Shown here: piece by piece, positions 51,733 through 61,072 of the stretch
Layout: the number at the start of each line of letters is the position of its first letter
How positions within the stretch are numbered: the first letter of the stretch is position 1
Assembly (NCBI GenBank): GCA_035634255.1
Contig: DASQDI010000040.1
Span: 62,001 to 126,000 of the forward strand
DNA from: DATLMR01 sp035634255
GTDB taxonomy: Bacteria; Acidobacteriota; Blastocatellia; UBA7656
Reading direction: 5' to 3'
Length of the DNA: 64,000 nucleotides
Position numbers and translations under genes: made by a program
The notes under the pieces: model-generated
Told to the model about the DNA's origin: nothing
The model's input: the letters and a program-made list of their open reading frames with translations, nothing else
Database searches by the model: none

Positions 51733-52933
51733 GTTCGCTCAATATAATCCGCGAGAGATGAAGGCTCAAAGCATACAGCATCCAGCATTGCGCCCATCGG
51801 ATGTACGGAATCCTGTTCGTGTACAGGCGGCGGCGCTGGTAGTAGAAATAGCCCTGGGGCGATTGAAGGTTTTCGATGGCCCACCTCACCGCCCCGGCAG
51901 CCATCTCCGTCGAGCCGGGGAACCTGCGGTTCATCTCCGAGAAAGTTATCACCGACTGCGCCGCGCTATGCACGTCAATCGGGTAAAGCCTGTCATGATA
52001 GTATTTGGGTGTGAAGTCCGCAAGAAAGAATCTCCCCCTGTAGAAATCAAACCCCCTCTCCAGATTATTCTCCCACTCGAACGCCCCGAGGTCTTTGATG
52101 AGGTTGCCGAGCGACACGAGGATGAAGCCGGTGTGAAAGCTATCGACCCACTGCTGGTCGGGCGACTCCCCGTAAGGCCAGGAGCCGTCCTCGCCCTGCT
52201 TCGAAACGGTGTACCTCGCCGCGCCGGCAGCCGCGTCTTTGAACTCGTCATTCGGCTCGAAGCTGTGCGCGCGGGCGAGCAGCTCCGCCGCGAGCAGGTT
52301 GACGTTGTGGACGCGGGACCGGTCGAGCGGGGTGTAGCTGAAGCAGAAGCCCTCGGGGCCGCGCCCCCGGTTGATCCGGTCGAGGAGGAAGCGGCAACTG
52401 CTCAAAGCCATCTCAAACGCATACTGGTTCCCGGTGCGCTCGAACCAGTCGAGATAGGCATGCGCCGCGAAGACCGTGCAGACGACGTTCGGCGTACCTC
52501 GGGGCGCGAAGAAGGCGCGGGACTGCCAGTCGAAGTTATACCCCCAGCAGGCTTCTTTATAGTCGTCGTTTCGCAGGGCGGCGAGAGAGCGAGTGAGGAA
52601 TTGGAAGTCCCGCTCAAGCCTACCGTCAACGGACGGCAACGCCTCGCCCGTGCCGTCGGACAGGAGGATCACTGCCCGCAAAGCCAGGGCCACGCCCTTC
52701 GCGTTCAGGCCTTTCTTTATCCCGAGGGCCGGCCTGATGTTGACCGGGCAGCGCTTCACGAGTTGAATCCACGCGGTCCTGCCGAGCTTGTTCTTCAGAG
52801 GCGGCAGGCCGGAGAATGGGCTGTTCAATCCGTCGTAAGGGTCGTAGCCGCTCCACTGCTCCGAGCGGCAGTACAGGAGCAGCCTCTCTACGGCTCGCTT
52901 GCACTCAAGGGCTGTGTCAGTCTTCGCGGACAT
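51725..52933 (-). CDS. uncharacterised alpha/alpha-toroid-like protein linked to the sugar transferase (402 aa)
   Basis: The inner ATG at 52933 is taken as start; a GTG at 53005 would add 24 residues, and neither has a strong ribosome-binding site. The sequence is a chain of helices with recurrent GxWPYGE, WVDSFHTGFILVSLGNL, DVHSAAQSVITFSEM and IPYIRWAQCWMLYALSLHLS segments, the look of a six-hairpin toroid such as polysaccharide-processing glycosidases, lyases and epimerases. No signal peptide is visible. It overlaps the WbaP-like gene by eight bases, so a role in the same polysaccharide is likely. The exact activity is unknown. Confidence 0.7.
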   Translation of the reverse strand: MSAKTDTALECKRAVERLLLYCRSEQWSGYDPYDGLNSPFSGLPPLKNKLGRTAWIQLVKRCPVNIRPALGIKKGLNAKGVALALRAVILLSDGTGEALPSVDGRLERDFQFLTRSLAALRNDDYKEACWGYNFDWQSRAFFAPRGTPNVVCTVFAAHAYLDWFERTGNQYAFEMALSSCRFLLDRINRGRGPEGFCFSYTPLDRSRVHNVNLLAAELLARAHSFEPNDEFKDAAAGAARYTVSKQGEDGSWPYGESPDQQWVDSFHTGFILVSLGNLIKDLGAFEWENNLERGFDFYRGRFFLADFTPKYYHDRLYPIDVHSAAQSVITFSEMNRRFPGSTEMAAGAVRWAIENLQSPQGYFYYQRRRLYTNRIPYIRWAQCWMLYALSLHLSRIILSEHG

Positions 52934-53014
52934 GTGTGGAAGAAGTGAACGGCGGCGCGACCCCCGAAAAAGAGGCGAATCAAAATCGATTTCAACGCCG
53001 CCCACGGGTTAAAG

Positions 53015-53500
53015 CTAACTCACTTCGAGGGGAATCTCCACGTCGACGGTTTGCGGGCGCAGGCATGCCTGATCGTTACATGCCTGTACGGTCAGCTTGC
53101 CTTTGATCGTATGACTGCCCGGCGAAAGAGACGGCAGAGCGCGCGCCGTAAACCTCAGGACCGCGCGCCCCTCATACACGGACATCGGCGTTTCCGAGAA
53201 GGGGAACTTCTGAACCTTCGCCTTGGGGTACCTGACGGTGTTGGCGCGCAGGCCCGGCAAAGCCTGAATCTTGAGCGACGTGGGGATCAGGAAGTCTTCG
53301 GCGGGCTTGTTGGAGTTTATGTGATAGCCGCCGTCGATGTCGATGACCACGGCCACCTGAAAAGCCGAGCCCTGCTTCACCTTGTAGACACTCTGCTCCG
53401 GTTTGACTTTAACCACTTTAGCGGACGACTGCGCGAAAGCCGGGACGCTCATGAGCCCGACCAAACCGATCAATACAGAAAACCTTCGAAAGTTCATCAT
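53015..53500 (-). CDS. secreted DsbD N-terminal-domain-like protein (161 aa)
   Basis: A signal peptide covers residues 1-23 (ending AFAQ). The mature domain has the immunoglobulin-like pattern of DsbD-alpha/PF11412: VDIDGGYHINSNKPAEDFLI, VRYPKAKVQKFPFSETPMSV and the C-terminal VQACNDQACLRPQ, whose two cysteines are six residues apart like the redox pair of DsbD-alpha. No membrane or thioredoxin domain is attached. GGAGGA overlaps the first ATG, so the second ATG at 53497 may be the real start. Confidence 0.85.
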   Translation of the reverse strand: MMNFRRFSVLIGLVGLMSVPAFAQSSAKVVKVKPEQSVYKVKQGSAFQVAVVIDIDGGYHINSNKPAEDFLIPTSLKIQALPGLRANTVRYPKAKVQKFPFSETPMSVYEGRAVLRFTARALPSLSPGSHTIKGKLTVQACNDQACLRPQTVDVEIPLEVS

Positions 53501-54044
53501 TCCTCCGATAATAAATTAAATTAAGACTATGTGCCCGAAGCCCGAGCCAGTTTCCTCCCGGATATGATAAACGAAGGCGGGGTAAGGTTGCACGCTCCGA
53601 AACATGTTTTGCGAATGAGCTACTTCATGTCGCTTGAGCAGGACACACACATAACATGTCGTTACATAAAAGCCGCCCCGCCGCTTTTGTTTAATCCCCG
53701 AAGACTATCCGCCGGTGAACGTCATTAAACAAGGTAAATATCATTGACAGAGGAAAGCTTTGAGACTAAATTTGGGGTCCGCAATCTTCGGCCGCGCAAA
53801 ACGGCCGATTGCAGCTTAAGCTCAAAAGTCCTGAAATTCGTGGCTTCCAGAAGTCACGGGTAAACTGAGAAATATATCTGTTGAATTCTCGTCAAGCGCC
53901 ATGAGCCTTTCCGCTCATTCGATCCAGGGACTACACGTCGAGCGATCCGGCGCAACAGATTTCCGGGCGGACGCTTTGATTTAAATATCTACCGTGGCCC
54001 GCCATTCTTTGACATGGAATCCTGGTTTCACCTGAGAGGAATTT
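53501..54044. other. gene-free, less GC-rich intergenic region before the dynamin gene
   Basis: No reading frame with a ribosome-binding site or family resemblance is present in these 544 bases. The composition changes visibly to more A and T here and stays so through the dynamin gene. The one clear signal is the promoter at 53744-53772. Confidence 0.5.
53744..53772 (+). promoter_or_regulatory. predicted promoter for the dynamin-like gene
   Basis: A perfect TTGACA (53744-53749) and TAAATT (53767-53772) are 17 bases apart. The implied leader is about 265 bases, which is long and could hold regulation. No hairpin stands out in it. Confidence 0.45.
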
Positions 54045-56612
54045 ATGAAAGACAACGACGCCCAATTCGAACACTGGAAATACTGGTTCCAAGGTATTGA
54101 GGCCAGCATAATCGAGAGAGGTTTCGAGAAATGGTCGCGCCTTGTTGAACGAAGCCGGACGCTGCACAGGTCTATCCCATCGTCTCCGGACTATTTGGGA
54201 CATGCGCGGGCCGAGTTAGAAAAAGCAAGCCAGAGACTCAAGTACGATGTTCCTTACAAGATCGCAGTCCTGGGCGAAACCGGAGCAGGCAAGAGCAGTA
54301 TCGTCAACTCTCTGCTCCGGCGTAAAATCCTGCGGGTGGCCGCGGGTGGTGCCGTGACCGGCGTCCCGACTTACGTCTACCCCGCTTCGGACACGGCCAA
54401 GGAGTATGGCGTTGTTGTTTATAGAAACCACGCCGATTTTATATCCCTGCTTCGCCAACTGGCCTCCCGGCATCAGATCACGCTTCCCGACTCCGTAAAG
54501 GAATTGATGGAAATAGTTAACAGTAACAAATTTGGCAAGCTTATCGAGGGCACATACCTCGACGAGAATCTGCGGAAACAGTTCATCACGGACTGTGAGG
54601 ACATCACCTCTACCTGGCGGCGTCTGGCGGAGCAGGGGCGGTTAAACGGGCGCGTCAAGTTTGATCCGAGTCAAGATACTAAATTTATTCAGGACCTTAT
54701 CGACGAGAAGAGCGAAACCAATACAAAAGGCCCGGCCAGAGAGATCGCGGGAATCCTAAGGGTTGAATATCATTTGAGGCAGGCTGCGGATGGGAAGAAT
54801 TCTTTACGCAATACTATAGTGGTGGATACACCCGGCATCGGCGCTCAAACTATGCGCCACCGCGAAATCTTGCAAATGGAAGCAGAAACAGCGGACGCCG
54901 TGATTTTAGTGGTCAACGCAAAGCGCCCCGAGAGCCAGACAGTCACCATGGCGCACCTGCTACAGGACGCTCTCTTCCAGGGCCTTTCCAGCCTCCAGCG
55001 AACTGAATTGATGGGGAGAATCTTTCTGGTTGTGAACCAGATGGACCAAATAAAAACGGCGGATGATGAGCGCAGGCTCCGCCTTTCGGTAGATGAAATT
55101 CGCCGCTCTCTCTCTGCGGATTTATCGGGAGGGGATTCAACCGGCCCTCTCAATTACTTTGAAACGATGGCAGAGTTGGCCATGCTTGCGCAACGTAACG
55201 CCGGGGGAGAGTCGCTGACCGAAAAGGAACAGAACCAATACCTGGGGTACTTGACGACTCTTAATCTCGGAACGTCTTTAACGAGAGAGTCTGACGAGCG
55301 GGCAATTCACAAGAGCGGAATTAAAGGCCTTGAAGACAGCCTCGACCTTTTTCTGGGTGCGCAGAGAATTGACCTGATGCTGAGAGAGGTCGAGATGCGT
55401 TTGAAAAATGTCATCGAGGTAGCACGTAAGGAATGCAACACGATTCTGGAAAAGTACAACCTGAATGCGACCGATGCTTCTGACCCATTGGTCTTGAAGA
55501 ATCGTTACTTGCGTGAGCTTTGCAGGCAACAGGTCGATGAGGACCGACAGGAGTTATTATCCCAATGCCGTTCGTTTAATAAAGCAATATACAACATACG
55601 CAGGTCTACCGAGCATGAGCAAGTGCTGTCACGAAAAGTGAGTAACATATTTGAGGGTTTAGATAATACCTTGAGGCAAAGGCTTCGGCACTTGCTGGCT
55701 TCGGACAGCGAATTGATAGGTACAGCTATCGACGATATTACAGGGTTCGAATACCGGGAGGGCCGAATCAGGGCTTTGTTGCTGGATCTTGAAGATAAGG
55801 TCAGGTCAAAACTGGAGGCGGCAGCGAGAGAGTTTGCTCAATACTACTGTGGTGCCCTTTCTCTACACTCCGGCAGGTTGCTGAGTATCCTGCAAAAGAA
55901 ATCATATGACCAGACTTATATTCAGGAGTACGTCAATCCGATTGGCACCCTTCAAGAAAAGGAGAAGTCGATTTCGAATGAATTTTGCGAGACCTGCCGA
56001 TGGGTCTTTCTGTATGAATTCATTCAGAGACCTCTTCTGGATAAGGCTAAGAAACCTCAGCTCGGCAATAAGGTCTGGGAAGTAGTGAGGATACTAGGCC
56101 CGGCTCTGATTCAAGGTGGGATCGAAGCATCCGCTCATGCTGCGGGAGCGCCTGCGGGGACCGCGTCGTTCATTCAAAACATGGTCCCCAAGTTTAACGA
56201 GTCCAGAGAGAAGCGGAACAAGCAGACAACGGTTCCGCCGCCGCCTCTACCTCAACAAGAGGTGGACCTTGCTTCCCAGGAAAGAATCTTCCTGGACGAT
56301 CTGGAGAATGCTCTGCTCAGAGACGACACTATATATATTGAGAATCTCGTAAGCGATAACTTCGCAATAAGGTATCGTTCAGCCGTCTTTTTCGCTCTCC
56401 CTTATGTCGAGGATATTTTCTACTACGAGATAGGAAAGTATCGTCGATCCTTTGAAGAGGTTGTAAGAAAGATTGGAGAGGAACACCAGGCACATCTATC
56501 CTCAGAAAGCCCCAATGGGTTATACCAGGTTCTAATGAAAGGTAAGACCGGCGCGTGGAATGAAATAAACCTCGCCGTTTCGGTTATAAAAGCTATCAAC
56601 GAACTACCATGA
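54045..56612 (+). CDS. dynamin-like large GTPase (855 aa)
   Basis: AGAGGAA precedes the ATG by three bases. The GTPase motifs are G1 GETGAGKSS near residue 78, G3 VDTPGIGAQTMRHRE near 265-280 and G4 NQMD near 330. A long helical stalk follows (about 400-650), then a small hydrophobic Gly/Ala-rich stretch (GIEASAHAAGAPAGTASFIQ) near 695-715 that could insert in membranes. A Pro-rich linker (PPPPLPQQ) and a C-terminal helical domain complete it. Bacterial dynamin-like proteins remodel or protect membranes, and some act in phage defence. It stands alone, without the partner gene usual for LeoA/DynA pairs. The less GC-rich bases suggest transfer. Confidence 0.82.
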   Translation: MKDNDAQFEHWKYWFQGIEASIIERGFEKWSRLVERSRTLHRSIPSSPDYLGHARAELEKASQRLKYDVPYKIAVLGETGAGKSSIVNSLLRRKILRVAAGGAVTGVPTYVYPASDTAKEYGVVVYRNHADFISLLRQLASRHQITLPDSVKELMEIVNSNKFGKLIEGTYLDENLRKQFITDCEDITSTWRRLAEQGRLNGRVKFDPSQDTKFIQDLIDEKSETNTKGPAREIAGILRVEYHLRQAADGKNSLRNTIVVDTPGIGAQTMRHREILQMEAETADAVILVVNAKRPESQTVTMAHLLQDALFQGLSSLQRTELMGRIFLVVNQMDQIKTADDERRLRLSVDEIRRSLSADLSGGDSTGPLNYFETMAELAMLAQRNAGGESLTEKEQNQYLGYLTTLNLGTSLTRESDERAIHKSGIKGLEDSLDLFLGAQRIDLMLREVEMRLKNVIEVARKECNTILEKYNLNATDASDPLVLKNRYLRELCRQQVDEDRQELLSQCRSFNKAIYNIRRSTEHEQVLSRKVSNIFEGLDNTLRQRLRHLLASDSELIGTAIDDITGFEYREGRIRALLLDLEDKVRSKLEAAAREFAQYYCGALSLHSGRLLSILQKKSYDQTYIQEYVNPIGTLQEKEKSISNEFCETCRWVFLYEFIQRPLLDKAKKPQLGNKVWEVVRILGPALIQGGIEASAHAAGAPAGTASFIQNMVPKFNESREKRNKQTTVPPPPLPQQEVDLASQERIFLDDLENALLRDDTIYIENLVSDNFAIRYRSAVFFALPYVEDIFYYEIGKYRRSFEEVVRKIGEEHQAHLSSESPNGLYQVLMKGKTGAWNEINLAVSVIKAINELP

Positions 56613-56707
56613 GCCGCAAGGGAAGACTTTCCGGAATAGTTTGAACGCCTCCGCCATGCGCCTTCCCCGACCCGAGCGGGCCGGCTTACAATTCCGGGGG
56701 AGGCGAG

Positions 56708-57757
56708 ATGTCTGAAACCAGCGTGGGATTGATCGGGTATGGCACGTCGGCGCGGGTATTTCACGCGCCGGTCATTCAGTCCGTCCGGGGCCTCAGTTTA
56801 AAGAAAGTGGTCGAGCGCCACGGGAACGATTCGAGCAGGCTGCACCCTCCCGTGGAAGTCGTGCGCGATGTCTCGGCTCTCCTGCAGGACGACCGGATAA
56901 AGCTGGTCATCATCACGACCCCGAACAGCTCGCATTTCGAGCTGGCCCGGCAATCATTGATCGCCGGGAAGCACGTCGTTGTTGAGAAACCTTTCACCAC
57001 GACTTCGGGTCAGGCTCAGGAGTTGATCGATCTGGCCCGCGAGCAGAACAGGGTCCTCACCGTCTACCACAACCGAAGATGGGATGGCGACTTTCAAACG
57101 GTCGGGAGGCTGCTGGACGGCAAGCTTCTCGGGCGGCTCGTAGAGTTCGAATCCCGTTTTGACCGCTTCAGGAATTCGCCCCGGCCCGACGCCTGGAAGG
57201 AGCAGGAGGGGGAAGGCAGCGGGATTCTTTACGACCTCGGCTCGCACCTCATCGATCAGGCGCGGGTGCTGTTCGGGTTGCCCGAGATGATCACATCGGA
57301 CCTCCGCATTCAAAGGGACTTCGCGAAGACGACGGATAATTTCGAGCTGATCCTGCATTACGAAAGGTTGAAAGTGACCTTGAAGGCCGGGATGCTGGTG
57401 CGGGAAGAGAGCCCGCGTTTCATCCTGCGCGGGACTCATGGCTCGTTCGTGAAGTACGGCCTCGACCCGCAGGAAGAGGCCCTGAAGCAGGGCCGCGCGC
57501 CTTCGGAAGCCGGCTGGGGGCGAGAACCCGAAGAGCGATGGGGCACCCTCTTCACGGAGGCGGAAGGGTCGAGCGTTAGGTCGAAAGTGGAAACGGTCGC
57601 GGGGTCATACCAGGCTTTTTATCAAAACGTCGCCGACGCGATCTCCGGCCGCGCGGGCCTCTCTGTTAAACCTGAAGAAGCGAGGGACACGATTCGCATC
57701 ATCGAGCTGGCCGTCGAGAGCAGCGAGCAGAGGCGCACGGTGCCATTCTCTTTATGA
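56708..57757 (+). CDS. Gfo/Idh/MocA-family NAD(P)-dependent oxidoreductase (349 aa)
   Basis: The Rossmann start GLIGYGTSARVFHAPVIQSV at residues 8-27, ITTPNSSHFELARQSLIAGK and VVEKPFTTTSGQAQ near residues 90-103 with the catalytic-site lysine are diagnostic. NRRWDGDFQTV is the conserved second motif. The C-terminal domain is a normal dimerisation sheet. The close likeness of its opening to the YvaA/YdgJ-type scyllo-inositol dehydrogenases suggests a cyclitol or sugar substrate. Its neighbour on the other strand contains another enzyme of this fold. Confidence 0.92.
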   Translation: MSETSVGLIGYGTSARVFHAPVIQSVRGLSLKKVVERHGNDSSRLHPPVEVVRDVSALLQDDRIKLVIITTPNSSHFELARQSLIAGKHVVVEKPFTTTSGQAQELIDLAREQNRVLTVYHNRRWDGDFQTVGRLLDGKLLGRLVEFESRFDRFRNSPRPDAWKEQEGEGSGILYDLGSHLIDQARVLFGLPEMITSDLRIQRDFAKTTDNFELILHYERLKVTLKAGMLVREESPRFILRGTHGSFVKYGLDPQEEALKQGRAPSEAGWGREPEERWGTLFTEAEGSSVRSKVETVAGSYQAFYQNVADAISGRAGLSVKPEEARDTIRIIELAVESSEQRRTVPFSL

Positions 57758-57790
57758 TTAATCTCAGGCCGGGCGAGGGTCGGGCGAAGG

Positions 57791-59965
57791 TCACGCCAGC
57801 AATTCCGCGACGTTGATCGGGACCGTCTGCCCGCTGCCGGCCGCCTCGATGATCGCGAAGGTCGCGAGGGTCGTCGCCGCGAGCGATTCGAGGCTTATCG
57901 GAGGGTCGGACTCGCCGCGCGCCGAAGCGAGGAACGCGGCTACCTCCGCCGCGTGGCCTTTATCCTGGGCGCCGCCCCCGAGTTTGGTTCGCTTCGACTC
58001 TTTGTCGAAACTCCCCTCCCTGAAGTCTTCAATCGTCGCGACGCTGCGGTCGCAGAAAATCTCGACGCGCTCTTTAGCGACCGACGAATCCCCGCTGGCC
58101 GTGTAGATGATCGAAGCTATCGAGCCATCCGAGAGGGTGATCGAGACGGCGACGCTGTCGTCTACGAATCCCGCGAGCGGCTTCCGGGGGACCGAGGACG
58201 CCGACACGCGCACGGGGATGGCGTCGGACATGAACTGAACGAAGTCGACGAAGTGGCAGACCTCCCCTATTATGCGCCCGCCCCCCTCGGTCTCGTCGTG
58301 CGACCAGTGGTCCCGAGGGAGTTGCCCGGCGTTCACGCGGTAGATCATGGTCATAGGGCCGGACCTCGTTTTGAACCGCTCCTTGATCTCCCTCGACAGG
58401 GGGGCGAAGCGGCGATTGAAGCCTACCATCAAAGTGCCCCCGGTGTCGCGCACCGCGGCCACGACCTCCCTCAGCCCTTCTTCGGTGGTGGCCAGAGGCT
58501 TTTCGACGAAGACGCTCTTGCCCCTACGGAGGGCCTCCGCCGCGTACCGCGCGTGCGTGTCGTGGCGCGTGGCAATGAATACGCAGGCCGTCTTCTCGTC
58601 GGCCAGTACGGCATCGTAATCGGTCGTCGAATACCCGAAACCGAACTGCTCGGCGGTGTTCTTCGCGCTTATGCCGGTGGCCGTGGCGATCCCGCTCATT
58701 TGAACTCTGGCCGCCCGCCTGACTATCGGGAGCAGCACGCCCCTCGCGAAATTGCCCGCCCCGATGAAGCCGATTCCCAGATCGCCCTCCGACTTCTTCG
58801 GGGCCTTCGAAGAATGGATAACTCCGGCGACGGGCCGGTCCGCTTCCGGGTACTTCAACACGACCCCGCAATAGCGGTCGTTGCCGTGCCCCGTGATCAG
58901 GCCGTAAGCGTCCGTGGCGCTCTCCATCGGGAAGCGGTGCGTGGTCAAAAGGTCCGTGTCGACCTTCCCTTCGCCGACGAGCCTGAGGAATGCTTCCATG
59001 TTGCGGTTCTCTGTCCAGCGCACGTAACCAATCGGATAGTCGCGGCCCCTCTCTTCGTATTCCGGGTCGTAGCGTCCGGGGCCGTAAGAGCGCGAGAGCC
59101 TTATATCGAGCTCTTTCATGTAGTAGCTGTTGCGCGGAATGTCCATCCCGACCATGCCGACGACGACGACCTTCGCGCGGTCCCTCGCGAGCTCGGCCGC
59201 AAGCTCGACCGGCTCGTTCGACTTGGTGCCCGCGGTGATCAGGATGCAATCCGCGCCGTACCCCGAGGTGAGCGACGAGACGACCTCGCGGGCCTTCGCG
59301 TTGCCGGAGGCGACCGCGTCGGCCCCCGACTTCTTCGCGAGCTCGCAGGGCGCGGCCTCGATGTCCACGCCGATGACGACGCAGCCGGAGGCTTTCAACA
59401 TCTGCACCGAGAGCTGTCCGACCAGCCCGAGGCCGATCACCACGACGACCTCGCCCAGACGAACGTCGGCCTGCCTGATGCCCTGCAAGGCAATCGCTCC
59501 GACCGTCGAGTAACACGCGGATTCGAGCGAGACTTTTTCGGGCAGTTTGCAACAGAGGTTTTCGGGAACGAAGACCACTTCCGCATGCGAGGCGTACCCC
59601 GCCCCGGCGCACGCCACCCGGTCGCCCGCCTTCAATCCCCGGACTCCCGGCCCGACGGCCGTCACCACCCCGGAGGCGCTGTAGCCGAGCGCCTTGATCT
59701 GGTTGAGGCGGGATTTTACTTTCTCGTATGTAGAGCGAAGTCCTTCGCGTTTGAAGGTGTCGAGGACCTGGCGAACGAGGTCGGGCCGGCCCCTCGCCTT
59801 CCCGATGAGCGAGCTTTGAGCCGTCTCGACTATCGACCGCTCGGTCCCCGCGCTGATAAGGGAGTAGGCGGTGCGGACGAGGACGCCGCCCGGCCTCAAC
59901 GCCGGCGGCGGCAGCTCTTCAACTTTCAATTCACCCGTGCGGAAATTCTGGACGACCTGTTTCAT
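57791..59965 (-). CDS. bi-domain oxidoreductase: zinc-type alcohol dehydrogenase fused to Gfo/Idh/MocA (724 aa)
   Basis: Residues 1-355 are a medium-chain dehydrogenase: GDRVACAGAGYASHAEVVFV and the Rossmann VVVIGLGLVGQLSVQMLKAS. Residues 372-724 start again with a Rossmann motif (LGIGFIGAGNFARGVLLPIV) and carry VFVEKPLATTEEGLREVV and VGFNRRFAPLSREIKERF, a full Gfo/Idh/MocA domain. Such fusions are known from O-antigen and exopolysaccharide loci, where they are thought to oxidise and rearrange nucleotide sugars. It is convergent with the single-domain oxidoreductase and may be part of surface glycan metabolism. Confidence 0.93.
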   Translation of the reverse strand: MKQVVQNFRTGELKVEELPPPALRPGGVLVRTAYSLISAGTERSIVETAQSSLIGKARGRPDLVRQVLDTFKREGLRSTYEKVKSRLNQIKALGYSASGVVTAVGPGVRGLKAGDRVACAGAGYASHAEVVFVPENLCCKLPEKVSLESACYSTVGAIALQGIRQADVRLGEVVVVIGLGLVGQLSVQMLKASGCVVIGVDIEAAPCELAKKSGADAVASGNAKAREVVSSLTSGYGADCILITAGTKSNEPVELAAELARDRAKVVVVGMVGMDIPRNSYYMKELDIRLSRSYGPGRYDPEYEERGRDYPIGYVRWTENRNMEAFLRLVGEGKVDTDLLTTHRFPMESATDAYGLITGHGNDRYCGVVLKYPEADRPVAGVIHSSKAPKKSEGDLGIGFIGAGNFARGVLLPIVRRAARVQMSGIATATGISAKNTAEQFGFGYSTTDYDAVLADEKTACVFIATRHDTHARYAAEALRRGKSVFVEKPLATTEEGLREVVAAVRDTGGTLMVGFNRRFAPLSREIKERFKTRSGPMTMIYRVNAGQLPRDHWSHDETEGGGRIIGEVCHFVDFVQFMSDAIPVRVSASSVPRKPLAGFVDDSVAVSITLSDGSIASIIYTASGDSSVAKERVEIFCDRSVATIEDFREGSFDKESKRTKLGGGAQDKGHAAEVAAFLASARGESDPPISLESLAATTLATFAIIEAAGSGQTVPINVAELLA

Positions 59966-60030
59966 TAATAAGAGCGGGAAAGGTCAGGGCCGCGGACACT
60001 TCTTCACCCGCGCGCGGCCCCGGCCCTCGA

Positions 60031-60999
60031 TCAAATAAGCGGATATTCCGACCGCATTTTGTGCCGGTAATTCTGAAGGACCTTGTGGACCTGGCGCGGG
60101 CTCACGCGCGCGATCTGCCCGGCGATGCTGTAGTGCAGCCCCTGTTCGGGCGGAGACTCCAAGGTCAGGTAATCGAGATAAGCGTCGAGGATCTGTTTCT
60201 GAATGTCCGACGGCGGGTCGGGGACGTTGGCGAAGGCGCTCTCGTCGTCGTGCAGGACATCGAGCCACCTGAGGACCTGCCACCTCGTCACGAACCCGAG
60301 CTGCTCGGCGATCCTGTCGGGGAGCTCGGTCAGGCGGTACCTCTGGGTCTTCAGCTCCTCCCAGTAGACCTTCTCCACTTCGAACAATTGCTGGCGGGAA
60401 GGGGTCGGGGTGGGAGACTTCTCGTACTCGGCCATCGACCATTCGCGTATGAGCTTGACGACCTGCTTATAAGGGAGCCCGAGCGCGATGCTTATGGCCC
60501 TGCGCCGCCCGCCTTCGGGCCTGTGGCCGCTCTCGACGAACCGCCTGTACATCTCGATGGCCCTAGACTTCTGCTCGATGGGGATGCCCGTCTTCGCCTG
60601 AAGCAGCTCGCGGATCACGTCGGCGACGACCTGCCGCTTGAGCCAGAGCTTGTTCGCTATCTGCGCGTGCATGTCTCTGGTCGGCGCGGGCAGGTTCGCG
60701 TACTCTTCCTCGTAAATCTGCACTATCCGGCGCTTCACCTCGGGCGTGAGGGTCGCGGCCTTCGGGGCCCTCAAGACCCTCTCCCGGCGCATCGCGCCCG
60801 CCGGCGCGGCGGGCATGGGCGGCTGCGGCACGGGCCTCGGTGCCACGCGGGAGGCCTGCACTTCTGCCTTGAACTCGTTAGGCACGTGCTTGACCACACG
60901 CTTCTTGAGGCACTTCAAACAGTATGCGGCCTTCCGATCAGGCGAGAAAAAAGTCGCGTTACAGACCGAACAGGTTCTGCGAAATTTCATTCCACTCAT
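60031..60999 (-). CDS. zinc-ribbon protein with four helix-turn-helix-like repeats (322 aa)
   Basis: Cys10/13 (CSVC) and Cys27/30 (CLKC) form an N-terminal zinc ribbon, followed by a Pro/Ala-rich linker to about residue 80. Four units of about 50 residues follow, at about 84-134, 140-188, 199-249 and 261-312. Each ends in a helix-turn-helix-like pattern: HAQIANKLWLKRQVVADVIR, RRAISIALGLPYKQVVKLIR, PDRIAEQLGFVTRWQVLRWL and HYSIAGQIARVSPRQVHKVL. The repeated I-A-x(6-8)-Q-V-x(3)-[LI] core suggests a tandem DNA- or RNA-binding array. I know no named family. It stands downstream of cheB on the same strand. Confidence 0.75.
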   Translation of the reverse strand: MSGMKFRRTCSVCNATFFSPDRKAAYCLKCLKKRVVKHVPNEFKAEVQASRVAPRPVPQPPMPAAPAGAMRRERVLRAPKAATLTPEVKRRIVQIYEEEYANLPAPTRDMHAQIANKLWLKRQVVADVIRELLQAKTGIPIEQKSRAIEMYRRFVESGHRPEGGRRRAISIALGLPYKQVVKLIREWSMAEYEKSPTPTPSRQQLFEVEKVYWEELKTQRYRLTELPDRIAEQLGFVTRWQVLRWLDVLHDDESAFANVPDPPSDIQKQILDAYLDYLTLESPPEQGLHYSIAGQIARVSPRQVHKVLQNYRHKMRSEYPLI

Positions 61000-61072
61000 A
61001 GTAGTTTCTATAGTCTAATTTCCAACCCATTAAACTTCAACCCAATATAGCTTTCAGGCGCGGCCATACGGG

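Noticed and set aside
54045..56612. Calling the dynamin gene a phage-defence system
   Set aside because: No second dynamin, nuclease or other defence gene is adjacent and the family has several other roles, so only the GTPase class is claimed.
57953..59968. A 671-codon open frame on the plus strand opposite the bi-domain oxidoreductase
   Set aside because: It is the antisense shadow of a GC-rich gene with clear motifs on the minus strand; its own translation is Arg/Asp/Gly-rich with no domain.
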